This document shows positions 62,435 through 64,000 of a stretch of DNA of 64,000 nt, piece after piece. Position 1 is the stretch's first letter; every line of letters begins with the position of its first letter. The notes under the pieces are model-generated. The model was not told the origin of the DNA, made no database searches, and was given only the letters and a program-made list of their open reading frames with translations. The stretch comes from Marinomonas mediterranea MMB-1 (GTDB lineage: Bacteria > Pseudomonadota > Gammaproteobacteria > Pseudomonadales > Marinomonadaceae): contig NC_015276.1 of NCBI RefSeq assembly GCF_000192865.1, positions 4,210,501 through 4,274,500 of the forward strand, in the 5' to 3' direction. A program made the position numbers and the translations under genes.

Positions 62435-62486
62435 AACAAAAACACCCGAAAAAGTCAGTAAAACGACTGTTTCGGGTGTTTTTGTT
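62435..62486. terminator. Bidirectional intrinsic terminator
   Basis: A 17-bp perfect stem AACAAAAACACCCGAAA / TTTCGGGTGTTTTTGTT between the SDR operon and the convergent kinase gene. Confidence 0.85.
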
Positions 62487-62520
62487 AATCGCTGCTTTGT
62501 CTAGGAAAGGTCTGAACGAG

Positions 62521-63375
62521 TCAGTCGTCTTCTGATTCGCGTAGACGCTCTTTGCGTTCCAGTTCCTCTTTCAACACGGCGTTGATTTCTTCTAAAACAA
62601 CATCAACATCAGCGCTGCCACTGTCATCGACAAACTCACCGCTGAGCGTTGAATTAGGCGTTAAGTTGCCCTCTTCATACAAGGCCCACATTTCTTTGGC
62701 GTACTGAGTCCGTAACAAGGCGGGGGCAAACTCGCCATAATAACGACGCATATTGTTTACATCGCGCGCGAACATTTCTTGCGCACTGTTATTCGCAGAT
62801 GCATTAACCGCTTGCGGCAAATCAATAATCACGGGGCCGTAGTCATCAACGAGTACGTTAAATTCAGACAAATCACCGTGAACAATGCCCTCGCAAAGCA
62901 TGAGCTTAATGTAATGCATCATGAGTGTATGATCTTCAATCGCTTGCTCTTCCGACATGGTCACATCGCCAAGTCGTGGTGCAACATCGCCCGCTTCGTC
63001 CGCGACTAACTCCATTAACAGTACACCATCAATGCAACCAAACGTTTCCGGAACACGCACTTGAGCACGAGCTAAACGGGACAACGCATCGACTTCGGCG
63101 TTTTGCCAAATTTCTTCCTGTTGTTGACGACCATAGTTTGAACGTTTTTGCATGGCACGCGCTTGACGACCACTGCGGACTTTACGTCCTTCTTGGTATT
63201 GCGCGGCCTTTTTAAAGCTACGCTTAACGGCGTCTTTATAGACTTTAGCGCATCGATTCTTGTCACCACAACGGACAACAAATATATCGGCTTCTTTGCC
63301 GCTCATTAGGCGACTGATCACCTCATCGATTAAACCGTCTTCGATGAGGGGTTGTAGACGTTTCGGTGTTTTCAC
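62521..63375 (-). CDS. PA4780-type RIO1-like protein kinase
   Basis: 284 residues. RIO kinase features: LMSGKEADIFVVRCGDKNRC with the ATP-binding Lys in AKVYKD, catalytic loop IVHGDLSEFNVLVDDYG and metal loop VIIDLPQAVNASAN. The C-terminal tail is acidic then charged (VLEEINAVLKEELERKERLR). Bacterial members resemble RIO1, which acts in ribosome maturation in archaea and eukaryotes; the bacterial role is not settled. Monocistronic. Confidence 0.92.
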   Translation of the reverse strand: MKTPKRLQPLIEDGLIDEVISRLMSGKEADIFVVRCGDKNRCAKVYKDAVKRSFKKAAQYQEGRKVRSGRQARAMQKRSNYGRQQQEEIWQNAEVDALSRLARAQVRVPETFGCIDGVLLMELVADEAGDVAPRLGDVTMSEEQAIEDHTLMMHYIKLMLCEGIVHGDLSEFNVLVDDYGPVIIDLPQAVNASANNSAQEMFARDVNNMRRYYGEFAPALLRTQYAKEMWALYEEGNLTPNSTLSGEFVDDSGSADVDVVLEEINAVLKEELERKERLRESEDD

Positions 63376-63707
63376 AAGGTACCAGCTTTGAATGGTGATT
63401 GACGATTAATCGGCTATTTTATCAGCATATTTCGATGTATGTTGGAATCCATAAAACTTAGTGCAAAAAAAAACGCCTATATTCGCGGTGAGCCGAAGGG
63501 AGTTACCTTAGTTTTGTAATGATCATGAGGTTACAGTAGCAAATTCAGAGCCTTACTTAGAAAGCTTATCTGTACAACTGCCTACTCCCCCAAAGAGAAC
63601 ACAAAAGGCAATAAGAGCGTTCAATAGACTATTCATTTAGATACGATCCCTGCACTTAAAACACATAATGGCTCCCCATCGAGTTCACTTCCAATTACGC
63701 GGCGTCA
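63376..63707. other. Intergenic region without a recognisable gene
   Basis: About 330 bases between the RIO kinase start and the stop of the small membrane protein, both on the minus strand. It includes a run of nine A near 63467. I see no strong hairpin, promoter or RNA gene, although the kinase promoter must lie here. Confidence 0.45.
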
Positions 63708-63962
63708 TTATATACCGTATCGAATTTTATCTGCGACCAAAATGATACAAATGAACGCGGCTACGGTAACAAGCGAACCGACATACATGGTTATGTTAGT
63801 TGACATTGGCGTTCTTTCAGCTGGAGGATAAGAGCCACCGGAGAGCAGCTTCAAGGTTCCTTTCCCCAAGTAATAGGCAATATTGTTTAATAAAACAACG
63901 ATGAGAATAAATTTCAGCACTTCGACGACGAAATCGAATAAGCTTTCTAGGAAGTTACTCAT
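63708..63962 (-). CDS. Small membrane protein of unknown function
   Basis: 84 residues from the ATG at 63960-63962, six bases after AGGAG; a TTG two codons earlier is a poorer start. Two hydrophobic helices: VVEVLKFILIVVLLNNIAYY and MYVGSLVTVAAFICIILVA, joined by a Gly/Pro-containing loop (LLSGGSYPPAERTP). No family recognised. Confidence 0.6.
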   Translation of the reverse strand: MSNFLESLFDFVVEVLKFILIVVLLNNIAYYLGKGTLKLLSGGSYPPAERTPMSTNITMYVGSLVTVAAFICIILVADKIRYGI

Positions 63963-64000
63963 GTCCAACTCCTGAGTACATCTGAAGGATTAAGGGTATA

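Overview
The window looks like chromosomal DNA of a marine gammaproteobacterium, most likely Marinomonas or a close relative in Oceanospirillales. This is inferred from gene content: several chemotaxis receptors, a PA0069-type radical SAM protein, a PA4780-type RIO kinase, RibN under an FMN riboswitch, many LysR/AraC regulators and amino-acid exporters, and an Nrt/Nir/Nas nitrate assimilation cluster. There is no rRNA gene, and I saw no tRNA gene, CRISPR array, phage region or intact transposase. Most genes look like ordinary core or accessory chromosome. The 25.2-30.7 kb and 9.7-11.5 kb blocks look more AT-rich by eye, which I could not measure.

Layout. 0-5 kb: a truncated dCache receptor and a tandem pair of paralogous chemoreceptors. 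5-9.6 kb: a calcium-binding-type protein, a GH114 glycosidase, an AraC regulator, a SnoaL-like lipoprotein and a family 6 DNA glycosylase. 9.7-11.5 kb: a PAS-GGDEF protein translationally coupled to an RsbQ-type hydrolase. 11.8-18.3 kb: radical SAM protein, Tag glycosylase, S41 protease, GST, LysR, PPK2 and a GyrI-like protein. 18.4-25.1 kb: a dCache chemoreceptor, TSUP, RarD, an alcohol dehydrogenase, and an FMN riboswitch driving RibN. 25.17-30.65 kb: a five-gene minus-strand operon (two adenylating enzymes, one fused to a carrier domain; an SGNH protein; an MBOAT; a 48-residue microprotein ending FIYWNY) that resembles a D-alanylation (Dlt) machine. 31-41 kb: a transporter/LysR pair, a VTT-Lpd fusion, DUF547, a class C acid phosphatase, a GNAT, NrtS, an operator-controlled pair for an acidic secreted protein and an outer-membrane protein, and an Asp/Asn hydroxylase.

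41.1-54.8 kb is the nitrate assimilation locus, in two transcription units: nrtA-nrtB-nrtD-FAD reductase-nirB-nirD, and nasA-trpD2-like-mobA. Each unit is preceded by a sigma-54 (-24/-12) element and then a strong intrinsic terminator inside the leader. That is the architecture expected for NtrC activation combined with nitrate-responsive antitermination. NrtABD imports nitrate, NasA (with an MGD cofactor made via MobA) reduces it to nitrite, the FAD protein probably feeds electrons, and NirBD reduces nitrite to ammonium. 54.9-64 kb holds LysE exporters with regulators, an MFS permease, a LysR/SDR cluster and a RIO-type kinase.

The best candidates for something under-described are the Dlt-like operon with its microprotein, and a family of three short terminal-inverted-repeat elements (85, 139 and about 51 bp), each flanked by a different exact 5-bp direct repeat. 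The RsbQ/PAS-GGDEF pair, the two nitrate leaders and the duplicated 17-bp operators at 38.9 kb also deserve attention.
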